From: Burkholderiaceae bacterium
GTDB lineage: Bacteria > Pseudomonadota > Gammaproteobacteria > Burkholderiales > Burkholderiaceae
Length of the DNA stretch: 64,000 nt
Assembly: GCA_947462685.1 (NCBI GenBank)
Contig: CANHPL010000004.1
Span: 1-64,000 of the forward strand
Direction: 5' to 3'
The position numbers and the translations under genes are program-made. Below, in pieces: positions 22,094 through 31,800 of the stretch (the first letter of the stretch is position 1; each line of letters starts with the position of its first letter). Under the pieces are notes generated by a model. The model did no database searches, had not been told where the DNA came from, and saw nothing but the letters and a program-made list of their open reading frames with translations.

Positions 22094-23197
22094 TTAATAA
22101 GACATTCTTCCAGTTTGGAAAATCCCATGGGGGTCAAAGGCTTTTTGAACTCTTTTTTGGACGATGGCTAAAGGTGCTGTAAGTGGGTTAGCGGTAATAG
22201 GTGTAAACACATCACCAGAGTTATTTTTGTTATTTCGAAATAAGGTCGCATGCCCCTGATTTTTAACAGCAAGACTTTGAGCTTCTTCGTAATTTAAATT
22301 TCCTTTGATCCAACGTTGCCCACCAAACCATTCAATCATAGTTGCATGTTCAGTTGCAAATGGTTCTGATAATGGATTAACTGCAAATCGCCATAAATTT
22401 TCGTTTTCATTTTCAAAGAAGGAGTGGGTTTGTTCTCGAATACTTTCCCAAAAGAAATTTGCTTGTTGAGTCTCCATGATTTGAGCCGGTAAAAGTTGTT
22501 GCATTTTTTGTATCGCGGCGACTACTGCCGCATTTGCTCCAGCGAGTCGAATCCATAGTTCACCACCTTGAGAATCTCCTATCCAGTTACTTGCAGATAA
22601 GGGGAGCGGTTGACTTGCCCATGAATTCATTTGAACAATCGCTTGACTTGCAGGAATTTGAAACTTTAAAGTTTCAGTTCTTGCAGGAAGGGGTAAAACT
22701 TTAATCGATATTTCAAGAATCAACCCTAAAGTACCTAAAGATCCGGGCATTAAACGTGAGACATCATAGCCCGCAACATTTTTCATCACCTTACCGCCAA
22801 AGGATAGGATTTGGGCATTACCATCCATGATTTTGGTACCTAGAACATAGTCTCTTAGACCACCAAATTGACCTCGACCTGGACCGGCTAACCCTGCTGC
22901 GATCATCCCCCCAATCGTGGCGTTTTCACCATAATGCGGAGGCTCAAATGGAAAGTACTGATTTTTTGAAGCCAATGCTAATTCAACTTCTTTTAATGGA
23001 GTTCCAGCGCACGCAGTAATCACCAATTCTTCCGGCTGATAATCCAAAATGCCAGCATATTGATGGGTATTTAATATTTCTCCACTTGGAGGATTACCAT
23101 ACCAATTTTTGGTATTCCCACCGCAGATATTAATTATTTTCTGTGTAGAAATAGCGGATTGTATTTGTTCTTTAAAATGATTGAGTACAACTTGCAT
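22094..23197 (-). CDS. glcE: Glycolate oxidase FAD-binding subunit GlcE
   Basis: FAD-binding subunit of glycolate dehydrogenase, a shorter paralogue of GlcD. The 367-residue protein shows the PCMH-type FAD fold: LVITACAGTPLKEVELALA, FEPPHYGENATIGGMIAAGLAGPGR (in part), LRDYVLGTKIMDG and GKVMKNVAGYDVSRLMPGSLG. The C-terminal region ends FDPHGIFQTGRM. It lies 14 nt after glcD and 2 nt before glcF. Confidence 0.94.
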   Translation of the reverse strand: MQVVLNHFKEQIQSAISTQKIINICGGNTKNWYGNPPSGEILNTHQYAGILDYQPEELVITACAGTPLKEVELALASKNQYFPFEPPHYGENATIGGMIAAGLAGPGRGQFGGLRDYVLGTKIMDGNAQILSFGGKVMKNVAGYDVSRLMPGSLGTLGLILEISIKVLPLPARTETLKFQIPASQAIVQMNSWASQPLPLSASNWIGDSQGGELWIRLAGANAAVVAAIQKMQQLLPAQIMETQQANFFWESIREQTHSFFENENENLWRFAVNPLSEPFATEHATMIEWFGGQRWIKGNLNYEEAQSLAVKNQGHATLFRNNKNNSGDVFTPITANPLTAPLAIVQKRVQKAFDPHGIFQTGRMSY

Positions 23198-23211
23198 AAG
23201 TGATAAGGATA

Positions 23212-24696
23212 TTAAAAACGTTCTAACTCTGGATGAGGCATCACGCCATTACTGATCCTGACGCGACCATATTCAGCACATCGATTCAGTGTTGGGATAG
23301 CTTTATCAGGGTTTAATAATTTAAGAGGATCGAATGACTCTTTAATCGACCAGAATACATTTCTTTCTAACTCAGAAAATTGAACACACATTGAATTGAT
23401 TTTTTCAATACCAACACCGTGTTCACCGGTAATTGTCCCACCTAATTCAACACACGTTTCAAGAATTTCTGACCCAAAATCTTCCGCACGACGCCACTCG
23501 GAATGATCGGCACCGTTAAACAAGATGAGCGGATGCATATTGCCATCCCCAGCATGAAAGACGTTCATACACCCCAACTGATATTTACTTTCCATGTCTT
23601 TAATACGTTTTAACAATTCAGAAATTTGACGTCGTGGGATCGTACCGTCCATACAATAGTAGTCTGGCGATACACGACCAGCTGCAGGAAAAGCATTTTT
23701 TCTACCGCTCCAAAACCGTAAGCGCTCTGCTTCTGTTTCTGATACTTGAATTCTAGATGCGCCACTAGCCTTGAGGACTAAGCTCATTTTTTCAATCTCT
23801 TCAGCAACTTCTTCTGGAGTACCGTCAGATTCACATAGCAGAATTGTTTTAGCATCAACGTCATAACCCGCATGCACGAATTCTTCAACCGCTTTGGTGG
23901 CTGGCTGATCCATCATTTCTAAACCAGCAGGTATGATTCCAGCAGCGATAACTGCAGCAACGGCATTGCCACCCTTTTCAATATCATCAAAGCTGGCCAT
24001 AATCACTTTTGCTAGTTGAGGCTTAGGAACCAATTTCACGGTTACCTCAGTTACCAAAGCTAACATACCTTCGCTACCAATAAAAATAGAAAATAAATCT
24101 AAGCCTGGACTATCTGGCGCTAACCCGCCAAATTCAACTACTTCGCCAGTGATCAATACCGCCCTGATTTTCAAAACGTTATGAATAGTTAAACCATATT
24201 TAAGGCAATGAACACCCCCAGAGTTTTCACTGACGTTTCCGCCAATTGTGCAGGCAATCTGCGAGGAGGGGTCTGGTGCATAGTAGAGTTGGTGTTTCGC
24301 AACAGCCTCTGAGATAGCTAGATTTCTAACCCCTGGTTGGACGATGGCGGTTCTGGCAAGGGGGTTGATATCGATTATTTTTTTTAATTTAGCTAAAGAT
24401 AAGACAAGACCCTCTGCAATCGGCATTGCGCCACCTGATAAGCCCGTTCCAGCCCCTCTGGGCACTACAGGTATTTGATTGGCATGACAGATCTTCAAAA
24501 TTTCTATTACTTGAGATTCTGTTTGAGGAAGAGCAACAGCCAGAGGCATCTGCCTATAGGCCGCTAAGCCATCACACTCATAGGGGATCGTATCCTCAGG
24601 CTCCCACAACAGATGGCCTTCTTCCAAAATTGGCTTTAAAAGGCCAACTACAAAATCTTGACGACTTTTTAATAAAGGTGGAATTATGGCATTCAT
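23212..24696 (-). CDS. glcD: Glycolate oxidase subunit GlcD
   Basis: Catalytic FAD subunit that oxidises glycolate to glyoxylate. The 494-residue protein has the FAD-binding PCMH domain (VPRGAGTGLSGGAMPIAEGL, GGNVSENSGGVHCLKYGLT) and the oxidase C-domain with NVFHAGDGNMHPLILF and TGEHGVGIEK. It is the first gene of glcD-glcE-glcF and diverges from the cobalamin adenosyltransferase gene across only 29 bases, so the two promoters must overlap coding sequence or each other. Confidence 0.95.
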   Translation of the reverse strand: MNAIIPPLLKSRQDFVVGLLKPILEEGHLLWEPEDTIPYECDGLAAYRQMPLAVALPQTESQVIEILKICHANQIPVVPRGAGTGLSGGAMPIAEGLVLSLAKLKKIIDINPLARTAIVQPGVRNLAISEAVAKHQLYYAPDPSSQIACTIGGNVSENSGGVHCLKYGLTIHNVLKIRAVLITGEVVEFGGLAPDSPGLDLFSIFIGSEGMLALVTEVTVKLVPKPQLAKVIMASFDDIEKGGNAVAAVIAAGIIPAGLEMMDQPATKAVEEFVHAGYDVDAKTILLCESDGTPEEVAEEIEKMSLVLKASGASRIQVSETEAERLRFWSGRKNAFPAAGRVSPDYYCMDGTIPRRQISELLKRIKDMESKYQLGCMNVFHAGDGNMHPLILFNGADHSEWRRAEDFGSEILETCVELGGTITGEHGVGIEKINSMCVQFSELERNVFWSIKESFDPLKLLNPDKAIPTLNRCAEYGRVRISNGVMPHPELERF

Positions 24697-24712
24697 AGTG
24701 TAATTATCCCTC

Positions 24713-24718
24713 TATAAT
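24713..24718 (+). promoter_or_regulatory. Consensus -10 element just before the adenosyltransferase start
   Basis: A perfect TATAAT ends 7 nt before the ATG at 24726, so transcription would be expected to begin at or within a base or two of the start codon. No good -35 hexamer and no Shine-Dalgarno sequence is visible. This suggests a leaderless mRNA, but it rests on motif spacing alone. Confidence 0.4.
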
Positions 24719-24725
24719 ACAGTTT

Positions 24726-25295
24726 ATGGGAAATCGTCTGACACAAATTGCGACTCGAACCGGTGATGCTGGAATGACAGGCCTGGGTGACGGGACCCGT
24801 ATAGATAAAGCACATGATCGTATTTGTGCAATGGGCGATGTTGATGAATTAAATTCTCAAATTGGTCTTTTATTGGCTGAAGAGTTCCCTAAAAAAATTG
24901 ACGGTGCTATGAGGGCTTTATTTAATCAAATTCAGCATGATTTATTTGACTTAGGTGGAGAGCTTTGTATTCCTGGATATACCTTGCTTAAGCAAGATCA
25001 AATACTCTATCTTGATGAGCAGTTGGCTCTTTATAATTCACAATTACCTAAATTATCAGAATTTATTCTCCCCGGCGGAACTCGAGCTGCAGCTCAGACA
25101 CATATTTGTCGTACGGTATGTCGAAGGGCTGAGCGTTCGATTGTGAAGTTAGGGTCTAAAGAAAAAATTAATGACACGCCAAGACAATACACCAATCGTT
25201 TGTCTGATTTATTGTTTGTTTTAGCCAGATATCTTAATGTGAGTGCTGGGGGTAAAGATGTTTTGTGGAATCATCATAAAACCCCCAAGCAATGA
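24726..25295 (+). CDS. PduO-type ATP:cob(I)alamin adenosyltransferase
   Basis: Transfers the adenosyl group of ATP to cob(I)alamin to make coenzyme B12. The 189-residue protein starts with the family ATP-binding signature IATRTGDAGMTGLGDGTRI and has GDVDELNSQIGLL, FILPGGTRAAAQTHICRTVC and CRRAERS, the usual four-helix-bundle residues. It corresponds to PduO/MMAB-type enzymes, not to the unrelated BtuR/CobA type. The start agrees with homologues. No ribosome site precedes it. It ends back to back with aroG. Confidence 0.93.
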   Translation: MGNRLTQIATRTGDAGMTGLGDGTRIDKAHDRICAMGDVDELNSQIGLLLAEEFPKKIDGAMRALFNQIQHDLFDLGGELCIPGYTLLKQDQILYLDEQLALYNSQLPKLSEFILPGGTRAAAQTHICRTVCRRAERSIVKLGSKEKINDTPRQYTNRLSDLLFVLARYLNVSAGGKDVLWNHHKTPKQ

Positions 25296-26414
25296 TTAAT
25301 TTCGACGTTTTCTTACACCTTCGGCTAATATCTCAAGGGTTTTTACAGAGTCATCCCAGTTAATGCAGGCATCAGTAATACTTTGACCATATTGAAGTTT
25401 GCTTGGATCATCCTTACCTGGAGTAAATTTCTGCGAACCACCTTCAAAGTGACTTTCGATCATTACACCAAAGATAGACTTAGATTTGGACTTCAATTGA
25501 TCAGCAATATCTTGTGCAACAACTATTTGACGCTCGTGTTGTTTACTAGAATTAGCATGCGATAAATCAATCATCAATGATGGATGTAGTTTAGATGCTC
25601 GCAAGCTGTCACAAGCTTCTGCCACACTTTTTGCATCGTAATTAGGAGCTTTACCGCCGCGCAAGATGACGTGACAATCTTTGTTACCGCTAGTTTCAAC
25701 GATTGCAACCTGGCCATTTTTATGCACAGATAAGAAATGATGGCCACGCGATGCCGCAAGAATTGCATCAGTCGCAATCTTTATGTTTCCATCAGTACCA
25801 TTTTTAAAACCAATTGGCGCTGATAAGCCAGAAGCCAATTCACGATGAATCTGGCTTTCAGTAGTTCTTGCACCAATTGCACCCCATGAAATCAGGTCAC
25901 CAATATATTGTGGAGAAATGACATCCAGGAATTCACTTCCAGCAGGCATTCCAAGCCGGTTGATTTCAATGAGTAATTGCCTGGCGATACGCAGACCTTC
26001 ATCAATCTTAAAACTTTCATCTAAATAGGGGTCGTTGATCAGGCCCTTCCAACCTACTGTAGTACGTGGTTTTTCAAAATAGACGCGCATTACTATTTCT
26101 AAATCTTTTTTAAAGTGCTCACGCTGTTCTAGAAGTCTTTTAGCGTAAGCCACTGCAGCAGAAGGATCATGAATTGAACAGGGGCCAATAATAACCAGCA
26201 GTCGGTCATCAGTGCCATGAATAATATCGCGAATCTTTTTCCGTGATTGGGCGATGAGTTTTTCAATCGGAGTATTAGAAATTGGGAAAAAACGAATTAA
26301 ATGTTCTGGTGGTGGAAGAACATTAATATTTTTGATCCGAGCATCATCCGTTAAAGATGTTTTATCCATATTGGAATACCAATTTTCGTGGGTACTTAGA
26401 GCTTTATCTGTCAT
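25296..26414 (-). CDS. aroG: 3-deoxy-7-phosphoheptulonate synthase (DAHP synthase, type I)
   Basis: First enzyme of the shikimate pathway, joining phosphoenolpyruvate and erythrose 4-phosphate. The 372-residue protein shows LLVIIGPCSIHDPSAAVAYA, VMRVYFEKPRTTVGWKGL, GARTTESQIHRELASGLS, GFKNGTDGNIKIA and LMIDLSHANSSKQ, as in E. coli AroG/AroF/AroH. The ATG at 26414 has AAGGA 6 nt upstream. Upstream at 26449-26562 lies a Phe/Tyr-rich leader peptide followed by an antiterminator/terminator pair, so transcription is probably controlled by attenuation. Which amino acid inhibits the enzyme allosterically cannot be read here. Confidence 0.96.
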   Translation of the reverse strand: MTDKALSTHENWYSNMDKTSLTDDARIKNINVLPPPEHLIRFFPISNTPIEKLIAQSRKKIRDIIHGTDDRLLVIIGPCSIHDPSAAVAYAKRLLEQREHFKKDLEIVMRVYFEKPRTTVGWKGLINDPYLDESFKIDEGLRIARQLLIEINRLGMPAGSEFLDVISPQYIGDLISWGAIGARTTESQIHRELASGLSAPIGFKNGTDGNIKIATDAILAASRGHHFLSVHKNGQVAIVETSGNKDCHVILRGGKAPNYDAKSVAEACDSLRASKLHPSLMIDLSHANSSKQHERQIVVAQDIADQLKSKSKSIFGVMIESHFEGGSQKFTPGKDDPSKLQYGQSITDACINWDDSVKTLEILAEGVRKRRN

Positions 26415-26448
26415 ATCAATCCTTACTTACATGTTGCACAACTAGGTG

Positions 26449-26475
26449 AAAAAAAACCGCCTTTTTGAGGCGGTT
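26449..26475 (-). terminator. Intrinsic terminator of the aroG attenuator
   Basis: Read on the minus strand, AACCGCCT (26475-26468), loop CAAAA, AGGCGGTT (26462-26455), then a run of eight T (26456-26449, the first two inside the stem). It lies after the leader peptide stop and 35 nt before the aroG ATG. It is also the only terminator-like element after tldD. Its 5' arm can alternatively pair with GGCGGTTG at 26515-26508. Confidence 0.85.
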
Positions 26476-26515
26476 GTTTTAGGAAATGTTTTTAAGTCAT
26501 TACCTCTCAACCGCC
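26468..26515 (-). promoter_or_regulatory. Antiterminator hairpin of the aroG attenuator
   Basis: GGCGGTTG (26515-26508, minus strand) is fully complementary over 8 nt to CAACCGCC (26476-26469), which is the 5' arm of the terminator, so the two structures exclude each other. The upstream arm is codons 16-18 and the first base of codon 19 of the leader peptide, so a ribosome that reaches the stop codon would cover it and let the terminator form. A weak protector hairpin, TCTCA (26525-26521) with TGAGA (26509-26505), could sequester the same arm when no ribosome is present. Confidence 0.75.
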
Positions 26516-26562
26516 AAGTCTGAGATGAAAAAGTAAAAGAAGTAAAAAGAGTTCGTATACAT
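26500..26562 (-). CDS. Phe/Tyr-rich leader peptide of the aroG attenuator
   Basis: A 20-codon reading frame: ATG at 26562-26560 and TAA at 26502-26500, with a second stop (TGA) directly after. The peptide is MYTNSFYFFYFFISDLAVER: eight of 20 residues are Phe or Tyr, and residues 6-12 are an unbroken F-Y-F-F-Y-F-F run. It matches the logic of pheL-type leaders. Stalling on the Phe/Tyr codons (26547-26527) would free the antiterminator arm. The ribosome-binding site is weak (GTGG about 13 nt upstream), and no clear promoter was recognised between tldD and the leader. Confidence 0.8.
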   Translation of the reverse strand: MYTNSFYFFYFFISDLAVER

Positions 26563-26599
26563 GATTATTAATTTACCACAACTTTATTGAAACAATGAT

Positions 26600-28054
26600 T
26601 TAAACACTTCCACCAACAACCATATTTTCAATTCTGAGAGTGGGTTGGCCCACCCCAACCGGCACGCTTTGACCCTCTTTTCCGCAAACGCCAACTCCAT
26701 CGTCAAGACGCAAATCATTGCCAATCATACTAACTTGCTTCAAAGATTCCGGACCATTACCAATAATTGTTGCCCCTTTTACTGGATATTGGATTTTCCC
26801 ATTTTCAACCCAATAGGCTTCAGTTGCAGCAAAAACAAACTTGCCACTGGTAATATCAACTTGACCACCACCAAAATTGACGGCATATAAACCCTTTTTT
26901 ATACTAGCGAGGATTTCTCCGGGGTCTTTATCTCCCCCAAGCATATAAGTATTTGTCATTCTAGGCAAAGGAAGGGCTGCGTAGCTTTCCCGTCGACCAT
27001 TACCTGTCAGGGGCATTTTCATGAGACGTGAATTCATTGCATCTTGCATAAAACCTTTGAGTCGACCATTTTCAATGAGCGTTGTGCACTGAGTTGGATT
27101 TCCTTCATCATCAACGTTGAGCGAGCCACGACGTCCTGAAAGGGTGCCATCATCCACCACGGTAACCCCTGCAGCGGCTACCTTTTGACCCAATTTTCCG
27201 GCAAACGCTGAAGAGCCCTTGCGATTAAAATCACCTTCTAAGCCATGGCCGATAGCTTCGTGTAATAGAACGCCTGGCCATCCTGGGCCCATTACAACTG
27301 TCATTGGACCAGCAGGAGCAGGCTTTGACTCTAAATTGATTAATGCAGAACTGACTGCCTGATCAACCCAACCATTAATTAATTCATCGGTAAACATTTT
27401 GTAATTGAGACGACCACCACCGCCAGCATTAGCAGTTTCTCTCCGACCATGTTGTTCAACAATGACACTAATTGAAACTCGAACGAGGGGGCGTACATCA
27501 GCTACTAATTTACCGTTTCCTTTAGCTACTAAAATAACATCAAATTCACCGGTCAAACTTGCCATGACTTGAACTACCCGGGGATCTTTTGCCCTTGCTT
27601 TTTGTTCAATTTTTTCAAGAAGCTGTATTTTTTCTTCCGTCTTTAAACTGAAGATTGGGTCCTCAGGTATGTAAAGTGCTTGCCCAGAAAATGTAGAAAT
27701 CGGTTGCAGAATAATTTTCTTTTTACCACCCGTTGGGCCTATTACTCGGGTTGATTTTGCTGCTTGCATTAGGGTATCAGCATTGACGACATCAGCATAA
27801 GCAAAGGCTGTTTTATCACCTGAAACTGCTCTTACACCAACCCCTTGATCAATACTAAAGTTGCCAGATTTAACGATACCCTCTTCAAGACTCCAGGACT
27901 CATAGCGCGTATGTTGAAAATATAAGTCAGCATCGTCGAGACGATTTAAATACATCTGACCAAGGGCCTTTTCAATCACACGTTCATCAATCCCACCTGG
28001 AGAAAGAAGCAGTGATTTAGCAGTTTGTATGGCGTTATTTGAATGGTTTTGCAT
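26600..28054 (-). CDS. tldD: Metalloprotease TldD
   Basis: Component of the TldD/TldE protease, which trims unfolded peptides such as microcin B17 precursor and CcdA in E. coli. The 484-residue protein has the metal-binding LLHEAIGHGLEGDFNRKG, where HEAIGH is the HExxxH motif, plus GVRAVSGDKTAFAYADV and C-terminal GKFVFAATEAYWVENGKI. It lies 8 nt after the nitrilase gene. Downstream is the aroG attenuator, which would also end tldD transcripts. Confidence 0.95.
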   Translation of the reverse strand: MQNHSNNAIQTAKSLLLSPGGIDERVIEKALGQMYLNRLDDADLYFQHTRYESWSLEEGIVKSGNFSIDQGVGVRAVSGDKTAFAYADVVNADTLMQAAKSTRVIGPTGGKKKIILQPISTFSGQALYIPEDPIFSLKTEEKIQLLEKIEQKARAKDPRVVQVMASLTGEFDVILVAKGNGKLVADVRPLVRVSISVIVEQHGRRETANAGGGGRLNYKMFTDELINGWVDQAVSSALINLESKPAPAGPMTVVMGPGWPGVLLHEAIGHGLEGDFNRKGSSAFAGKLGQKVAAAGVTVVDDGTLSGRRGSLNVDDEGNPTQCTTLIENGRLKGFMQDAMNSRLMKMPLTGNGRRESYAALPLPRMTNTYMLGGDKDPGEILASIKKGLYAVNFGGGQVDITSGKFVFAATEAYWVENGKIQYPVKGATIIGNGPESLKQVSMIGNDLRLDDGVGVCGKEGQSVPVGVGQPTLRIENMVVGGSV

Positions 28055-28062
28055 AATGGTAT

Positions 28063-28875
28063 TTATTTAATTGTGCGATGCTGAAGAGCTGGAAGTTTAT
28101 TACGAACGTCGTTTATTTTGGCTTTAAACAGTTCGCCAGTAATGATACCTTCCCCAGTCTCTAAAACGGAGTTAATTTCTCCCCAGGGATGAATAATCAT
28201 TGAGTGCCCCCAAGTTTGGCGACCATTATCATGAGTACCACCTTGAGCTGAAGCCACGAAATAACATTGATTTTCAATAGCTCGAGCTCGTAGAAGAATT
28301 TCCCAATGTACTTGACCCGTAGTATAGGTAAATGCAGCCGGGAGTATATGGCAATCTATCTCACCCATGGCACGATACATCTCTGGAAAACGCAGGTCAT
28401 AACAAATGCTTAATCCAAAACGCCAGCATTCATCGTGATGATTTATATCAAAAGAAGACAATTTCGATCCTGCTTGAAGCACTTTGGACTCATCATAACT
28501 CTCCCCCCCGGATGAGAATGAGAACAAGTGAATCTTGTCATACTGACAAATAATTTCCCCAGCTGGATTAAAAACCAAAGTCGTATTTAACACATGATTA
28601 GGATCATCGGTAGAGATGGGAATCGTGCCTGCAACAATATGGATGCCGTATTTTTGGGCAGTGCTAGCTAGCACATCTTGTATCGGGCCTTGACCAAGCC
28701 GCTCTTGAATATCTAGCTTATCACGATCTTTTTTACCAAATAGACAAAAATACTCAGGTAAGACTGCTAATTGACAATGTTGGTCAGCCGCTTTTGCAAT
28801 TAACTGTTGAGCGACGCATAAATTGGTATCTAGGTCGGAAGAAGCGACCATTTGAACACTAGCAATTTTAATCAT
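28063..28875 (-). CDS. Carbon-nitrogen hydrolase, Nit2/deaminated glutathione amidase-like
   Basis: A 270-residue nitrilase-superfamily protein. The Glu-Lys-Cys triad is visible in LAVLPEYFCLFG, CQYDKIHLFSF and GLSICYDLRFPEMYRAMG. The sequence fits the branch that repairs deaminated glutathione (Nit1/YafV-like) better than nitrile or biotinidase branches, but the substrate is inferred. The neighbourhood yhdP, nitrilase, tldD is common in betaproteobacteria. The gene follows yhdP after 19 nt. Confidence 0.88.
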   Translation of the reverse strand: MIKIASVQMVASSDLDTNLCVAQQLIAKAADQHCQLAVLPEYFCLFGKKDRDKLDIQERLGQGPIQDVLASTAQKYGIHIVAGTIPISTDDPNHVLNTTLVFNPAGEIICQYDKIHLFSFSSGGESYDESKVLQAGSKLSSFDINHHDECWRFGLSICYDLRFPEMYRAMGEIDCHILPAAFTYTTGQVHWEILLRARAIENQCYFVASAQGGTHDNGRQTWGHSMIIHPWGEINSVLETGEGIITGELFKAKINDVRNKLPALQHRTIK

Positions 28876-28894
28876 AGAATTAGGTTAGCATCTT

Positions 28895-31800
28895 TTAAGG
28901 AATGTTGTTTGGAGTTGGGTTGATTGGAGGCGGGGGCCTTTTTTCAGTTGGTTGATTGACGGGTTCCTTCAATAGAGATTTGCGCCGGATATTTTTTAGG
29001 ATCTCAGAATCCACGGGTTTGCCATTTTGATCGAGGGGAATTACTTCAGGATTTTTCCAGTCTCCTTGGATCAACACATCGCTTTGAAAAGCCTTGTTAA
29101 TGCCCGCACTGAATAAATATTGACCTATCATTGTAGTAATACCGATAATAGGTGTTACAAAATAAAATGCCGCAAGCGACGCTGATCCGAAGTTAATCCG
29201 AGGATAAATCGTCAGTCTTAAATCTTGGGTTTCACGATTCAAATTAATAAATCCGCTAGACGTAATTCGAGCCAAAGTGCTCGTCATTTCAAAATCATTT
29301 GTACGAATATTACCTCTTCGAATAGTCGCTGTGGATGCTACCTGATCAAAAGGAGTGCCAGTCTTAGTTGTTTCGCCCAAGCTGCCTTCAAAATTTAAGG
29401 TAGCAAATTTAAAAAGACTTTGTAAACTTAGGATACCTAATAATTTTGCTGCCCCCTGATCAACTTGTAGAATCGTGCCATTTTTTATGTCTAATTGAAG
29501 ATCACCATTAAGGCTGAGGGTATTGAAGTCAACAGGCGAGCCTTGCCAATTTAAATTACCTTGAATATTACCTTTTCCACGATCAATAACGTTCTCTTTT
29601 ACGCCCAAGGACGTCAAAAGATCTCCAGCATCGGTAGTTTGAAGGTTAAAATTTAAAGCAGTTTTGCCGATGATGTTACCTGAAGGCAACTCCCAATCAC
29701 CTTTTACATTCAATTCCCCAAACTTACTCTTTGCTAAAAGTTGGTTTATTTTCCATTCAACAGGTGTGGCCTTTGCTTGAAGTTGAATAGCACCAAGTTG
29801 CAATTTTCCAAGTTGAAAATCTGCAACAGAGATATCCATGCTCGGCAAAAATTTTAAGGTGGATTTTGATTGATTTTGGGAACTTGTTGTTGGGTTTGGA
29901 ATGTATAGCTTGTTAAAGTTCGCAGAAATAGACCCAAACGGTAATTCAGAATTTTTAAGAATCCAATTGAATTTCCCATCAATATTATTTGCTTGAAGAG
30001 CTCCACCCCAGGCTTGATTATCTTCTTTGAGATCCAAGAAGAAGTTGTTAAATTCCCGATCTAAAAATAGTAGTTGGTTTGATTTACCTGAAATAATAAT
30101 AGGCAAGTTGGAAGTGGTTTGATTTGAGTTTTTATTCGTAAACCTCTCTAAATAACTAGGATTAGCCTTATCAAAATCATTGATTAGATTGAGCCATTGA
30201 TCGAGTTGTATTGAACGAACGTCAAAGGCAACATGAAAGCCCTTAGTGATAGTAGGCGTTTGAGCATTGCCAATGACAACGGTGGCTTTATCCAGTTTAT
30301 GTTGAGATAATTGACCGGAGGATTGAATTAATTCGCCGAGTTTGAGCCGCCACTCGGTTGTTGGGTTTGAGATAGAAGAATTGATATTTAATTTAAGAGA
30401 GCCCAATAAGTTCTCTCCTTCAGGCTTCATTAAAGGCTTAGGTAAATTAATATTGGTTGAGTTGAGATCTAAATTTAAATTTAAAGCAGAGTCATAATTG
30501 TTTCTCAGAATAGCACCATGTATACCAAGCTTGCCGGTCAGAATATTCTTTTGAAAGTCTTGATTAAACTCTTGACTAGTTGCAAATAACTTCATCAATA
30601 AAGCGCCATCAACATCAGCATGAATATCGATTTGATCAGGATTTCCAACATTGTTTTTAATGGACATGGGGCCTCCCATCCAATCGCCATTAATATCAGC
30701 TTTTTGTAAGCCATGCTCGTCAACCAGAAGGAAACCTTTATTGATAGTCCCTGGTAAATTTTTTCCCCAACGAATTTGATTTTTTTCAAGATTCACTTGA
30801 GCCAGAACTTTTGTATTTTCTTTAGTGCCAAATTGGTGCGTTAATTTAAGGTCTAATTGAGCATCCCCTGTTATGTTCATTTTTTTTAATTCAGGCTGCC
30901 ATTTATAACCGACAGGTGTTGCGACTAAATACGTCAAAAAATCAAATAGTGACCCACTGGCCTTACCCTTCAGTTCTAAAACGTTAGGTACTTTAGAAAC
31001 GTCCATCTCAACATTGATATCTTTGACTATTACATTTTTAAATTTTCCTGATGGCACATCTACTTGAAGAATATTGTTGTCTATTTTGATGTTTGCATTA
31101 ACTTTCTCCAAAGATGACCATTCTCCTTTTACATTTTGCTTGACTGCAACAGGCCTATAAATAGCATCTTTAATATGGATATCTAATTGAAATTGATTTT
31201 TGGATCCTTTTGCAAAAGGAATCTCATTGGTTGGGCCATTAATTTTTAGGGAAGAATTGACGATCGTTCCACCTGAAATAGTTGACCGGAGATATTCCAT
31301 CGTTGTGGGTATTATGGTGGTTGGAATGTAATTTAATAATTGATTTGCTTCCATTTTGACTAGAAGTAAATCAAGATCTAATTGGTCTGATTTGTTTTTA
31401 CTTTTAGTTAAGTAGGATCCACGAGCTTGGATTTCTGAGTTACCATCTTTCGTTTGTATTTGTTCAAAATCAATTAACCATTGATCCTCTTTCTGGTGCC
31501 ACTGAATTTTTCCTATGGCATTTGGTAAAGTTATTCTTTTTTTGTGAAAATAATGTGCAGACTCCAAAATCAATTCAGGGGAGTTAATCAGCAAAAAACC
31601 TTTGCTGAGCGAAGATTCTATTTTCCCGTTAATTCCTTTCACGCCTGGAATTGACTCTCCAACTGAGCGCCACCCGATATTTTTTAAAAGACCTTGAATT
31701 TCAAATTCATCTTTGGAAGGCGTCTTCGTTAAAAAACTTCTTTCTGGTTGATCTTTGTGCCAAATAAAATGAAATTGTTCAATATTCCCCTCAGGTTGAG

